A stretch of 64,000 nt of DNA from an uncultured Opitutia bacterium (GCA_903830425.1 CAIKTR010000112.1:1-64000); one strand, 5' to 3'; positions 50,543 to 60,705 are shown, counted from the stretch's first letter. Numbers and translations: made by a program. The notes: generated by a model from the letters alone, not told the origin.

Positions 50543-52384
50543 CTATTTCCACCCCACCGCGAGCACATCCCGCCGCTGGGCCCAGTCCAGCTCGGGCAGG
50601 CCGCGGGTCGGGGCCACCCGGCCCAGCACGGCCCGGGCCGTGCGCGCCGGCACCGTGACGCGGCCGTCGGTCAGCGCCAGCCGTTCGACCCGGACCTGGC
50701 CGATCCCCAGCAGCACGAGCCGCAGTTCCGGCAGGTGGGCGCGGTCGCCGTCCCAGACGACCGGGGCGGCATGCTCCCGCACGACCCGGCCGCGGGGCTG
50801 GGCGCCGCGGGTCTGAAACTCGATCGTGAGGCACTCCTGGCAGTTGGCCCACGTGCCGTCCGGCTGGCGCTGCTCGACGCGCACGAGCTGCAGCGCGGGG
50901 GCGAAATTCCGCACCGCGTAACAGAGCTGCCAGCGCCCGCCGAACACCGGCCGGCCCTGTTGCCAGGCCCGCAGGCGGGTCGCGTCCTTCGCGAGGATGA
51001 GCTCGTTCGTCCCGCGCCGGCGCCGGTCCCGGGTGAAGCCCCACATGGCCCGCGCGGCGCGGCGGCCCGCGACGAGGGCCTGCGCGAAGCGCCGCCCCTC
51101 GGCCGGCGTGGCCAGGCCGCGCGCGGCGCGGCGCACGAACACGTCGCGCTGGGCGAGATAGCGCCGGAAGGCCAGGCTCGCGCGCAGCGGGGCCGGCAGC
51201 GCCGGCGTCCCGGCGGCCTGCGTGCAGAACCGCTCCTCGGCCCGGTAGGGCGCCAGCGGCTCGCGGCGCGAGATCGTGTCCCACCGGTCGTTGATCTGCC
51301 ACCGCGGGTAGCCGCCGAAGGCGTGGCGGTCGCCCGCCAGCGCCACGCGGGCGGACTTTTTCGCCGCGCTGCGGCCGAACGCGCGGGCAAAGCCCCGCGC
51401 CAGCATGGCCGCCGGATCCGTCAGGCCGGGGTTCAGCCACAGGCAGGCGGCGGCGGCATCGACCACCGTCGTCATTTCCATCGCGAGCCGGAAGGGTTCC
51501 CACGAGGTGACCAGCAGCCCCTCGATCCCGAGCCGCTCGCCGTGCCGCCACCACGAGAGGATGTTCTCCAGCCGGTCGGCGAAATGCGGCAGCGGCTCGT
51601 AGCGCGCCGAGCCGTTCATCGGGCAGCCCCACACCGTCAGGCCCCGGGCCCGCAGCTGCTCGCCGACGCGGCTCTCCGCGAAATTGAACAGCTCCACCCG
51701 CGGCCGGCGCGGGAACCCGTAGTAATACCATTCGTACGCGATCACGTCTGCCGGCAGCAGCGGAATCGCCGCGGGCAGGAAATACAGCATGTCGGCCCAC
51801 AGCCCCATGCGCAGCCCGAGCGACCGGGTGAGGGCGTGCAGCCGGTTCACATGGCCCGCGAAGTGCCCGGCGAGCCCGATCCGGGCGATCTCCGCCAAGC
51901 TCAGCGGATGGCGGCCGAGCTGGAAGGACTCGTCGAGCCCGACGTGGACCTTGCCGGCGGTGCAGAAGGGCGCCATGTCGCGCAGCAGCAGCTCGGCGAC
52001 CTCCAGGGTGCGCGGGTGCAGCGGGCAGATTTGGCCGCCGGGGAAGGGCGAGCCGTCGGCCGCCCGCAGCTCGTTGAGGTCGCGCAGCTCGGGCGTCTTG
52101 ATCAGGTACTCGGTGTGCCCGAGCAGGTTCACGATCGGGACGACCTTGATCCCCACGCGGGTCGCCGCGTCCACCAGCCGCGTGAACTGCGCGTAGCTGT
52201 AGGCGTCGCGCCGCGCGACCCCGGGCAGGCTGGGGAACTCGACGGCGTCCTCCAGGTGGAGGTGCAGCTCCTGATAGCCCCACTCGGCATAGCGGGGCAG
52301 TTGGGCGAGCAGCCAGTCCAGCCGCTCCACCTGGCGGGCGAGGTCCCATTGGAAGGAGCGGATCGGGGAAAACGCGGGGGGCAT
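50543..52384 (-). CDS. GH20-like beta-N-acetylhexosaminidase-related glycoside hydrolase, no signal peptide
   Basis: TIM-barrel start YQELHLHLEDAVEFP; VGIKVVPIVNLLGHTEYLIK; catalytic-like KVHVGLDESFQLG. Confidence 0.75.
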   Translation of the reverse strand: MPPAFSPIRSFQWDLARQVERLDWLLAQLPRYAEWGYQELHLHLEDAVEFPSLPGVARRDAYSYAQFTRLVDAATRVGIKVVPIVNLLGHTEYLIKTPELRDLNELRAADGSPFPGGQICPLHPRTLEVAELLLRDMAPFCTAGKVHVGLDESFQLGRHPLSLAEIARIGLAGHFAGHVNRLHALTRSLGLRMGLWADMLYFLPAAIPLLPADVIAYEWYYYGFPRRPRVELFNFAESRVGEQLRARGLTVWGCPMNGSARYEPLPHFADRLENILSWWRHGERLGIEGLLVTSWEPFRLAMEMTTVVDAAAACLWLNPGLTDPAAMLARGFARAFGRSAAKKSARVALAGDRHAFGGYPRWQINDRWDTISRREPLAPYRAEERFCTQAAGTPALPAPLRASLAFRRYLAQRDVFVRRAARGLATPAEGRRFAQALVAGRRAARAMWGFTRDRRRRGTNELILAKDATRLRAWQQGRPVFGGRWQLCYAVRNFAPALQLVRVEQRQPDGTWANCQECLTIEFQTRGAQPRGRVVREHAAPVVWDGDRAHLPELRLVLLGIGQVRVERLALTDGRVTVPARTARAVLGRVAPTRGLPELDWAQRRDVLAVGWK

Positions 52385-52497
52385 GGCTGCACCATGCGGG
52401 GGCGGGGGAAAAAATGAAGGTTGAAAGCGCCGGGCCGGCCGGCCCGCCCGCGGCCGGCGCTTGAACCCGCCGCGGATCCCGCCGTAGCTTCGCCCGC

Positions 52498-52992
52498 ATG
52501 AACGTCCAGATCCGCCAGCTCTTCATTTCCCCCGGCCACAACTTCTTCGGCCGGCACGGCCAGGCGGCGGGGGAGCATGCGACGGTGGAGGTGGCGGGGA
52601 TCGTGTGCCGCGCCGGCCGCGGGGTGGAGGGCGACCGGTTCCTGGACTACAAGCCCGACTACCCGGGGCAGATCACGTTTTTTTCCTGGGAGGTGGTGGC
52701 GGCCGCCCGGCGGAAATTCTCGCGGCCCGAGCTGTCCGCCGGGGCCTTCCGCCGGAATGTCGTGGTCGAGGGCCTGGACCTGCCCGCGCTCATCGGCCGG
52801 CGGTTTTCGCTCGGGGGCGTGGACTTTGCCGGCGTGGTTGAGTCCAAGCCCTGCTATTGGATGGAGCAGGCGGTGGGGCCGGGGGCCGAGGCCTGGCTGC
52901 GGGGCAACGGCGGCCTGCGCGCGCGGATCCTCCGCGACGGCCCGCTGGCGGTGGGGCCCGCGGAGCTAGGCCTGGCCGAGGCGGCGCCGTAG
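52498..52992 (+). CDS. MOSC domain-containing protein
   Basis: GVEGDRFLDYKPDYPGQITFFSWEVV; FRRNVVVEGLDLPALIGRRFSLGGVDFAGVVESKPCYWM. Confidence 0.85.
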   Translation: MNVQIRQLFISPGHNFFGRHGQAAGEHATVEVAGIVCRAGRGVEGDRFLDYKPDYPGQITFFSWEVVAAARRKFSRPELSAGAFRRNVVVEGLDLPALIGRRFSLGGVDFAGVVESKPCYWMEQAVGPGAEAWLRGNGGLRARILRDGPLAVGPAELGLAEAAP

Positions 52993-54375
52993 CCACGCCA
53001 CGGCGCCGGTCTCGTCGGTGAAGGCCCCGTCGAGCTGCGCCTCGAAGGCTTCGTCGAGGAGGGGCTTGAACTCCGGTCCCGGGGTGCGGCCCAGGGCCAC
53101 GAGATGGCGGCCGAGCGCCAGGGGGCGCGGGGCGGCCCGCTCCAGCGCCAGGGCGCGGGCCCGGTCCTGGAGCTGGTCGATGCGCAGGAGGGTCTCGGCG
53201 GAAACCAGGGGCGGGCGGCCGGCGTGGTCGGCCCGCATGACGCACACCAGCTCGTCGATCGTCGCCGGCGCCAGCCGGCGGGCCAGCCGGCGCACGCTCG
53301 GGTCGGTGAACTCCGTCTGCCCGTGATGGTGCGCCAGGTGGTGGACCACGAGCGCGCGGACCGGGTCCGTGAGCTCCAGCGGCGCCCCGATCCGGCGGAG
53401 AAAGGTCTCCGTCAGCGGGCCGCCCGCCGCCTCGTGCCCCGGGCTGATCCAGCGCAGCCGGCCCCGGCGCTCGGCCTGCTCCGTCGTGGCCGGCTTGCCG
53501 AAGTCGTGGGCGAGCACCGCCAGCATCAGCACCCGGCGGACCGGGGCCGCGGCGGACTGCCAGGCCTCCTGCGCGGCGAGGGCGTCGAGGCAGAGCTGGG
53601 TGTGGACGAAGACGTCGCCTTCCGGATGCCATTCCGGCTCCTGCGGCGTGCCGGCGAGGGCGGCGAGCTCGGGAAAGTGCCGCAGCCAGCCGGTCGCCGC
53701 GAGCACCTCGAGCCCGCGGGAGGGCTTGCGGGCGGCCACCGCCCATTTGTCCCACTCGCCCCAGACCCGCTCGACCGGCAGCTCGGCAAAGGTGTCCGCG
53801 ATGCTCCGGCACAGGGCGGCGGTCTCGGGGGCGAGGGTGAAGTCAAACCGCGCGGCGAGCTGAAACGCGCGCAGCACCCGCAGCGGGTCCTCCCCGAACG
53901 CGGCGCTGGTGTGGCGCAGCACGCGGGCGCGCAGGTCGGCCTGGCCGCCGTGCGGATCCAGGATCTCGCCGCTGAACGGGTCGCAGGCGATGGCGTTGAC
54001 GGTGAAGTCGCGCCGCGCCGCCGCCTCGGCGTCGCTGAGCGTGGCGTCCGGCGCCACCGCGAACCCGCGGTGGCCGGAGCCGGTCTTGGATTCGCGCCGG
54101 GGCAGGCTGAAGTCGTACTCGGCGCCGGTGCGGCTGCGGGCCTTGATGACGCCGAAGCTGCGGCCCACGACGTCGGTGGCGCCGAACGGCGCAAGCGCCC
54201 GGTGCAGCGTGGCAAAGTCGACCCCGGCCACCTCGATGTCGAAATCCTTGGGCGTCAGGCCGAGCAGCCAGTCGCGCACGCCGCCGCCCACGAGCCGCGG
54301 GCGGCCCACGCGGCGCACCGCGTCGAGGAGGACGCGCAGGTCGGCCGGCAGAGTGAGGGGCGAGGGGGGGCTCAT
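52966..54375 (-). CDS. cca: tRNA nucleotidyltransferase/poly(A) polymerase family protein with HD domain
   Basis: RLVGGGVRDWLLGLTPKDFDIEV; RRDFTVNAIACDP; GEDPLRVLRAFQLAARFDF; HDFGK HD motif. Confidence 0.92.
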   Translation of the reverse strand: MSPPSPLTLPADLRVLLDAVRRVGRPRLVGGGVRDWLLGLTPKDFDIEVAGVDFATLHRALAPFGATDVVGRSFGVIKARSRTGAEYDFSLPRRESKTGSGHRGFAVAPDATLSDAEAAARRDFTVNAIACDPFSGEILDPHGGQADLRARVLRHTSAAFGEDPLRVLRAFQLAARFDFTLAPETAALCRSIADTFAELPVERVWGEWDKWAVAARKPSRGLEVLAATGWLRHFPELAALAGTPQEPEWHPEGDVFVHTQLCLDALAAQEAWQSAAAPVRRVLMLAVLAHDFGKPATTEQAERRGRLRWISPGHEAAGGPLTETFLRRIGAPLELTDPVRALVVHHLAHHHGQTEFTDPSVRRLARRLAPATIDELVCVMRADHAGRPPLVSAETLLRIDQLQDRARALALERAAPRPLALGRHLVALGRTPGPEFKPLLDEAFEAQLDGAFTDETGAVAWLRRRLGQA

Positions 54376-54409
54376 GGGCGCGGGGGCGGGGGCGGGCTCC
54401 GCCGGCAGG

Positions 54410-54823
54410 TTATCCCCGGATGCCGGGCTCCGGCGATTTTTCCTGGACGCAGGCGGCCGCCCCGAGGCAGAGCCAGCCGGCGAGCAGGGCGACGCCGCCG
54501 CAGGGGGTCACGGGGCCCAGCCAGCGCGGGCCGCCGGCCGCCAGGCCGTAGAGCGATCCGGAAAAGAGCACGCTGCCGACGCACCAGCACCGGGCGGCCC
54601 AGCCGACGCGGCGCTGGGCCTCGCCCCCGGCCAGCCGCAGCCAGGCCGCGGCGCCGAGGAGGGCGGCGGCGTGCAGGAGCTGGTAACGGGCGGCCGTCTC
54701 CCAGGCGAGGGTGGTGCCCCGCTCCAGCAGGCCGGCCCGGAGCGCATGGGCGCCGAACGCCCCGAAAGCGACGCCGGTGGCGCCCAGGAGCCCGGCGGCG
54801 AGGAGAGTGGAGCGGTGGTTCAT
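54410..54823 (-). CDS. DUF423 domain-containing membrane protein
   Basis: GATGVAFGAFGAHALRAGLLERGTTLAWETAARYQLLHAAALL...LFSGSLYGLA...TPCGGVALLAGW. Confidence 0.9.
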   Translation of the reverse strand: MNHRSTLLAAGLLGATGVAFGAFGAHALRAGLLERGTTLAWETAARYQLLHAAALLGAAAWLRLAGGEAQRRVGWAARCWCVGSVLFSGSLYGLAAGGPRWLGPVTPCGGVALLAGWLCLGAAACVQEKSPEPGIRG

Positions 54824-54968
54824 GGCAAGTGGCTCTCACGCTCGCACATCCACGCTTCAAAACAAGGCTGGGATTGGCCGGCGGGCTCCGCCGGAGGCGG
54901 GGCCGCAACCGGCAGAAAACGGGGGTTGACACTCTTCCGCGAAACCCTAGCTCTTGGCCTCTTTTCCC

Positions 54969-55397
54969 ATGAAAACCTTCCTCGCCAAAAAGGAGACGGT
55001 GCAGTCCAAGTGGCATCTCATTGATGCTGAGGGCACCGTGCTCGGCCGTCTCGCGGTGAAATCCGCCAATCTCATCCGCGGCCGTCACAAGGCTTCCTAC
55101 ACCCCGACGATCGACACCGGTGACCACGTCGTGATCATCAACGCCGAGAAGGTCGTCCTCACGGGCCGGAAGGAAGAGAAGAACGAGTACATGTTCTTCT
55201 CCGGGTTTGTCGGCGGCGAGAGCTACCGCAAGCTGTCCCTGATGCGCGAGCGCCACCCCGAGTTCATCATCGAGCACGCCGTCAAGGGCATGCTGCCGAA
55301 GAACCGGATCGCGGCCAAGATGCTGACCAAGCTCCATGTTTTTGCCGGCCCGAAGCACACGCACGAGGCGCAGAATCCCGTCAAAACGACCGTCTAA
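54969..55397 (+). CDS. rplM: 50S ribosomal protein L13
   Basis: [61 protein letters not shown]. Confidence 0.98.
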   Translation: MKTFLAKKETVQSKWHLIDAEGTVLGRLAVKSANLIRGRHKASYTPTIDTGDHVVIINAEKVVLTGRKEEKNEYMFFSGFVGGESYRKLSLMRERHPEFIIEHAVKGMLPKNRIAAKMLTKLHVFAGPKHTHEAQNPVKTTV

Positions 55398-55407
55398 TTT
55401 CCGCCCC

Positions 55408-55806
55408 ATGAGCACCGCCACCACCGTTTTTCTCGGCACCGGCCGCCGCAAGACCGCCACCGCCCGCATCCGCCTCACCGAAGGCTCCGGCAAGCTGATC
55501 GTCAACGGCCGCACCTTTGACAGCTACTTCTCCCACGAGAACTTCTCCAAGCAGGCCTACGCCCCGCTGCTCACCGTCGAGCTCCGCGAAAAGATCGACG
55601 TGGCGGCGAACGTGGCCGGCGGCGGCATCTCCGGCCAGGCCGGCGCCGTGGCGCACGGCATCGCCCGCGCCCTGCAGAAGCTGAATCCCGAGCTGCGCGC
55701 CGCCCTGAAGAAGGCCGGCCACATCACCCGCGATCCCCGCGAGAAAGAGCGCAAAAAGCCCGGCCAGCCCGGCGCCCGCAAGCGCTTCCAGTTCTCGAAG
55801 CGCTAA
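55408..55806 (+). CDS. rpsI: 30S ribosomal protein S9
   Basis: [34 protein letters not shown]-terminal [17 protein letters not shown]. Confidence 0.98.
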   Translation: MSTATTVFLGTGRRKTATARIRLTEGSGKLIVNGRTFDSYFSHENFSKQAYAPLLTVELREKIDVAANVAGGGISGQAGAVAHGIARALQKLNPELRAALKKAGHITRDPREKERKKPGQPGARKRFQFSKR

Positions 55807-55828
55807 GCCGCCTCCCGGTCCCTCCTTC

Positions 55829-55863
55829 GCCGCCGTCGCCCTGTGCGCCGGCGGCTTTTTTTT
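55829..55863 (+). terminator. Rho-independent terminator after rpsI
   Basis: GCCGCCG...CGGCGGC followed by 8 T. Confidence 0.8.
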
Positions 55864-56001
55864 GCCCGGCGGCCGGGCTTCCCCCTCCCGGCCGGGGGCC
55901 TCCGGCAGATTTATTTTGTCATCCGGGCCGGTTGGCCCACAGCCTGCTAGGAGAGGCCCGTGGGCGGCTCCGTGGGGGGCGCCACGCACCAAATCCAAAC
56001 T

Positions 56002-56796
56002 ATGAACAAGACCACCACCTCAGTTGTCCTCTGCGCCGCTCTTAGCCTGGGAGCGTTGATCAACCCGGCCCTCGCGGCCGACCCGGTGACGGCCCCCGCG
56101 GCCGTTCCGCTGACGCTCACCACCACGGCCGTCTCGCAGTACATGTTTCGCGGCGTCCGCCTCGGCGGCCTCTGCTTCCAGCCGTCCGTCGAGGCCGCGC
56201 TGGGCGATGGCGCGCTCGGCGTCTGGAGCAGCCTGCCGCTCGCGAGCAAGGTCGACGGCGTCTCCGACCCCGAGTTCGACATCTACGGATCCTACAGCTT
56301 CAAGCTGAGCGACGCCGCCTCCCTCGTCCCCGGCTTCACCTGGTATCTCTACCCGAACGCGGACGAGGCGATCGGCTTCTACCAGTCGACCTTTGAGCCC
56401 AGCCTGGCGCTGAACTACACGCTCGGCGACTTCAAGATCACCCCGAAGGTCTACTACGACCTGGTGCTCTCGGGCCCGACCGCGGAAGTGACCGCGGCGG
56501 TCAGCCTGCCGCTCAAGGACGCGGGCACGTCGCTCGATTTCGCCGCCACCGTCGGCACCTACAAGTGGACCGACGCAGCCGCGGAGACGAACCCGGCGCT
56601 CAAGAACTGGGGCGACTACTGGCAGGTGGGCGTCTCCTCGCCCTACCAGGTGAGCAAGGACGCGAAGCTCGTCGTGGGCTACGCCTACACCCAGGGCACG
56701 GGCAACTATTACAAGCAGGGCACGGACCCGAAGTCGGAAAATTCCGCGGCCGTCGGCCGCGGGGTCGTCACGCTTTCTTACTCCGTCTCCTTCTGA
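56002..56796 (+). CDS. TorF/Gcw_chp-type putative porin, exported
   Basis: Signal peptide; TTTAVSQYMFRGVRLGGLCFQPSVEAALGDGALGVWSS; C-terminal SYSVSF. Confidence 0.82.
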   Translation: MNKTTTSVVLCAALSLGALINPALAADPVTAPAAVPLTLTTTAVSQYMFRGVRLGGLCFQPSVEAALGDGALGVWSSLPLASKVDGVSDPEFDIYGSYSFKLSDAASLVPGFTWYLYPNADEAIGFYQSTFEPSLALNYTLGDFKITPKVYYDLVLSGPTAEVTAAVSLPLKDAGTSLDFAATVGTYKWTDAAAETNPALKNWGDYWQVGVSSPYQVSKDAKLVVGYAYTQGTGNYYKQGTDPKSENSAAVGRGVVTLSYSVSF

Positions 56797-56827
56797 TTCC
56801 CGGCGCCGGCCCGGCGCCCGTCAGACC

Positions 56828-56855
56828 GCCCGCGCCGCCCGGCGCGGGCTTTTTT
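56828..56855 (+). terminator. Rho-independent terminator
   Basis: GCCCGCGCC-gccc-GGCGCGGGC followed by TTTTTT. Confidence 0.88.
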
Positions 56856-56907
56856 GCGCCCCAAAATCTTCCTCGATTCCCGGGCCCGGGTCCCCGAATG
56901 TGCGGCC

Positions 56908-57933
56908 ATGAAAGTCGGCATCATCGGTGCGTCCGGTTACTCGGGCGAAGTCCTGGTCAAGCTCCTCCTCGGCCACCCGCGGGTCACGCTCGCGGCGGTC
57001 ACCTCGCGCACCCATGCCGGCCAGCCGCTCGCGACGGTGATGCCGGCCGTGCGGGGCCGCGACCGCGGGCTGAAGTTTGTCGACTCCGACGCCGCGGCGC
57101 TGGCCGCGAGCGACATCGAGCTGTTTTTCCTCGCGCTGCCGCACGGCGCCGCCGCCACGTTCGCCCGGGCCCTGGTGCCCGCCGGCAAGCGCGTGATCGA
57201 CCTCAGCGCCGACTTCCGCATCGCGGACCTCGCCACCTACCAGCACTACTACGGGGCCCACGCGGCGCCCGAGCTGCTCCCGCAGGCCCGCTTCGTGCTG
57301 CCCGAGCTGACGGCCCCGGCCTGGCGCCAGGAGGTGAAGCTGGTGGCGGCGCCCGGCTGCTACCCCACGAGCGTGCTGGTGCCGCTGGTGCCGCTGCTGC
57401 GGGCCGGCCTGGTCACGCGCGAGCACATCGTGGTCAACGCCTACAGCGGCGTCACCGGCGCCGGCCGGAAGCTGGAGGAGGCCTACCTGTACGCGGAGCG
57501 CGCCGAGAGCACCAAGGCCTACGGCCTGGTGAAGCACCGGCACCTCGCGGAGATCGAGGAGCAGCTGGCGCTGCACACCGGCGCCCCGACCTGCCTCCAG
57601 TTCAACCCGCACCTCGCGCCGATGCGCCGGGGCATCGCCACCACCATCACCGTGCCCGCCGCGCCCGGCGCGACGATCGCGCAGCTCTACGCCGCCTGGC
57701 GGGCGGCCTACGCCGGCGCGGCGTTTGTGCAGCTGCTGCCCACCGGGGAGACCCCGGACACGGCGCATGTCGTGGGCACGAACCGGATCGACCTGTCCGC
57801 CGTGCACGACCCGCGGACCGGCAACTTCATCCTCACCTCGGCCGAGGACAACCTGATGAAGGGCGCCAGCGGCCAGGCGGTCCAGATCATGAACCTCTGG
57901 TGCGGCTTTCCCGAGACCGACGGCCTCGGGTGA
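56908..57933 (+). CDS. argC: N-acetyl-gamma-glutamyl-phosphate reductase
   Basis: KVGIIGASGYSGEVLVKLLLGHPRV; APGCYPTSVLVPLVPL; YSGVTGAGRK; HRHLAEIE. Confidence 0.96.
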   Translation: MKVGIIGASGYSGEVLVKLLLGHPRVTLAAVTSRTHAGQPLATVMPAVRGRDRGLKFVDSDAAALAASDIELFFLALPHGAAATFARALVPAGKRVIDLSADFRIADLATYQHYYGAHAAPELLPQARFVLPELTAPAWRQEVKLVAAPGCYPTSVLVPLVPLLRAGLVTREHIVVNAYSGVTGAGRKLEEAYLYAERAESTKAYGLVKHRHLAEIEEQLALHTGAPTCLQFNPHLAPMRRGIATTITVPAAPGATIAQLYAAWRAAYAGAAFVQLLPTGETPDTAHVVGTNRIDLSAVHDPRTGNFILTSAEDNLMKGASGQAVQIMNLWCGFPETDGLG

Positions 57934-58074
57934 GGCCCGGCCGCCGGCGCGGAAAAACTCTTGTCACGGCGCGCGCCGGTCGCGCAGAGTTCGCCCTCCA
58001 GCGTCAGACGTGGCGGCCCTCCATCCCGGGCCGTTGCCCCCTCCGCCCCGCCTGACGCCCCAGCCCCTGCCATC

Positions 58075-59526
58075 ATGATCGAATTCAAAAACAAAATCCT
58101 CTTCGTCGGTTACGGCGCCGTGGCCGAGTGCACGCTGCCGATCCTCTTCAAGCACCTCCAGGTGCCGGCGAAAAACGTCACGGTGATGGACTTCGAGAAC
58201 CGCACCGCCAAGCTCAAGCCGTGGACGGCGAAGGGCGTGCGCTTCGTGCGCGACCGCGTGACCGAGGAGAACATGGGCCGGCTGCTGGCCAAGCACGTGG
58301 GCGCGGGCGACCTCCTGATCGACCTGGCCTGGAACATCGACGCGCTCGAGATCCTCCAGTGGTGCCGCGACCACGGCGTGATGTACATCAACACCTCGAC
58401 CGAGCTGTGGGATCCGTACAAGAGCGGGTCGCACCCGACGGAGAAGACCCTCTATTGGCGCCACATGAACCTGCGCAAGCTGACGGCGAAGTGGAAGACC
58501 CCGGGCGCGACGGCGGTCATCGAGCACGGCGCCAACCCCGGGCTCATCTCCCATTTCGTCAAGCAGGGCCTGGTCGACATCGGCCGGAAGCTCATCGCCG
58601 ACAAGCGCGCCAAGGGCCGCGCCGCGGAAACCATCGCCGAGCTCAGCCGCACCGGCCAGTTCAACCACCTCGCCCGCGCCCTCGGGGTCAAGGTCATCCA
58701 CTGCTCCGAGCGCGACACGCAGATCACCGACCGGCCGAAGCAGGTGGACGAGTTCGTCAACACCTGGAGCATCGAGGGCTTCCGCGAGGAAGGCACCACG
58801 ACCTCCGAGCTGGGCTGGGGCACGCACGAGAAGCAGCTGCCGCAGTACGCCTTCCAGCACAAGAGCGGCCCGAAGAACCAGATCTGCATCGCGCGCATGG
58901 GCATCAACACCTGGGTCCGCTCCTGGGTGCCGAACTGGGACATCCAGGGCATGGTCGTCCGCCACGGCGAGGCGTTCACCATCTCCGACAAGCTCACCGT
59001 CTGGCAGAAGGGCAAGGCCGTCTACCGCCCGACGATGCACTACGCCTACTGCCCCTGCGACGAGGCCATCGCCTCGCTCAACGAGATGCGCGGCTACAAC
59101 TACAAGCTGAACGTCAACCAGCGCATCATGAACGACGAGATCACCAGCGGCGCGGATGTGCTCGGCGCGCTGATCATGGGCCACCCCTACAACTCGTGGT
59201 GGGTCGGCAGCGACCTCAGCATCGAGGAGTCCCGCCGCCTCGTGCCGCACCAGAACGCGACCACCATGCAGGTGGCGATCTCGGTCGTGGCCGCCTCCAT
59301 GTGGATGATCCAGCACCCGCTCGAGGGCGTCCGCGTGCCCGACGAGCTCCCGCACGACTTCATCCTCAAGGTGGCCAAGCCCTACCTCGGCAAGTGGATC
59401 TCGAAGCCGTACGACTGGACCCCGCTGAAGAACCGCGACACGACCTTCGACGCCCACGCCAAGCCCGACCTCGACCGGAAGGATCCCTGGCAGTTCAAGA
59501 ACTTCCTGATCTCCGACGCCGGGTAA
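58075..59526 (+). CDS. hss: Homospermidine synthase (saccharopine dehydrogenase-like family)
   Basis: KILFVGYGAVAECTLPILFKHL; NTSTELWDPYKSGSHPTEKTLYWRHMNLR; EHGANPGLISHFVKQGL; typical length 483 aa. Confidence 0.93.
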   Translation: MIEFKNKILFVGYGAVAECTLPILFKHLQVPAKNVTVMDFENRTAKLKPWTAKGVRFVRDRVTEENMGRLLAKHVGAGDLLIDLAWNIDALEILQWCRDHGVMYINTSTELWDPYKSGSHPTEKTLYWRHMNLRKLTAKWKTPGATAVIEHGANPGLISHFVKQGLVDIGRKLIADKRAKGRAAETIAELSRTGQFNHLARALGVKVIHCSERDTQITDRPKQVDEFVNTWSIEGFREEGTTTSELGWGTHEKQLPQYAFQHKSGPKNQICIARMGINTWVRSWVPNWDIQGMVVRHGEAFTISDKLTVWQKGKAVYRPTMHYAYCPCDEAIASLNEMRGYNYKLNVNQRIMNDEITSGADVLGALIMGHPYNSWWVGSDLSIEESRRLVPHQNATTMQVAISVVAASMWMIQHPLEGVRVPDELPHDFILKVAKPYLGKWISKPYDWTPLKNRDTTFDAHAKPDLDRKDPWQFKNFLISDAG

Positions 59527-59537
59527 GGCCTCCCCCG

Positions 59538-60677
59538 ATGATCACGCCGCGCGCGCTGCAGAAACTGGCGAAACAACACGGCACCCCGCTGTTCGTCATC
59601 GACCATGACGAGCTGCGGAAAAACTACCGCCAGTTCCGCAAGCATCTGCCGCGCGTGCAGGTCTACTTCGCCGTCAAGGCGAACTCCGACCCCGCCATCG
59701 TCCGCACGCTCTACAAGGAGGGCGCCAGCTTCGACGTCGCCTCGCTGCCGGAGTTCAAGCTCGTCCACGAGAACATCAAGCACCTGCCGGCGAAGCAGCG
59801 GCAGGACTGGATCTGGGACAAGATCATCTACGCCAACCCGACCAAGCCGGCCGACACGCTGGAGCAGCTGAACAAGTACAAGCCGCTGGTCACCTTCGAC
59901 AGCTTCGAGGAGATCAAGAAGATCCAGCGGCACGCGCCCAACGCCGGGCTGGCGCTCCGCCTGCAGGTGCCGAACACCGGCGCGATGGTCGAGCTCTCGT
60001 CCAAGTTCGGCGCGGCGCCGGGCGAGGCGGTGGACATGATCCTCGCGGCCGACCGGGCCGGCCTCACGGTCGAGGGCATCAGCTTCCACGTCGGCAGCCA
60101 GACGACCAACTTCCAGAACTACGTCCAGGCGCTGAACCTGACCGCGGGCGTCTTCAAGGAGGCGAAGGACCGCGGCTACACCAAGATGAACCTGATCGAC
60201 ATCGGCGGCGGCTTTCCCGCGCCCTACGATGCGAGCGTGCGGCCGTTCCCCGAGCTTGCGAAGGTCATCAACACCGAGATCGACCGGCTGTTCCCGCCGG
60301 ACATCCAGATCCTCGCCGAGCCCGGCCGCTTCCTGGTGGCCTCGGCGGGCTACGCGGTCTCGAAGGTCATCGGCAAGGCGGTGCGCGGCGGCAAGATGTG
60401 CTACTACATCAACGACGGCGTCTACCACACCTACTCCGGCGTGATTTTTGACCACTGCAAATACCCGGTGCGGGCGTTCAAGTCCGGCCCGACGCAGCTC
60501 TGCTCCGTCTTCGGTCCGACCTGCGACGCGCTCGACGTGGTCTCGATGGCGGAAAACCTGCCGGACCTCGAGCGGGACGATTTGGTCTACAGCGTGAACA
60601 TCGGCGCCTACAGCCACGCCTCGGCGACCTACTTCAACGGCTTCCCGCCGGCGACGGTCGCCCACGTGAACCAGTAG
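59538..60677 (+). CDS. Type III PLP-dependent ornithine (or related) decarboxylase
   Basis: VQVYFAVKANSDPAIVRTLYKEGASFDVAS; SFHVGSQTTNFQNY; DIGGGFPAPY; AEPGRFLVASAGY; FGPTCDALDVV. Confidence 0.92.
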   Translation: MITPRALQKLAKQHGTPLFVIDHDELRKNYRQFRKHLPRVQVYFAVKANSDPAIVRTLYKEGASFDVASLPEFKLVHENIKHLPAKQRQDWIWDKIIYANPTKPADTLEQLNKYKPLVTFDSFEEIKKIQRHAPNAGLALRLQVPNTGAMVELSSKFGAAPGEAVDMILAADRAGLTVEGISFHVGSQTTNFQNYVQALNLTAGVFKEAKDRGYTKMNLIDIGGGFPAPYDASVRPFPELAKVINTEIDRLFPPDIQILAEPGRFLVASAGYAVSKVIGKAVRGGKMCYYINDGVYHTYSGVIFDHCKYPVRAFKSGPTQLCSVFGPTCDALDVVSMAENLPDLERDDLVYSVNIGAYSHASATYFNGFPPATVAHVNQ

Positions 60678-60705
60678 GGCTGCCGCCGGCCCCGCCGGGC
60701 CGCCC

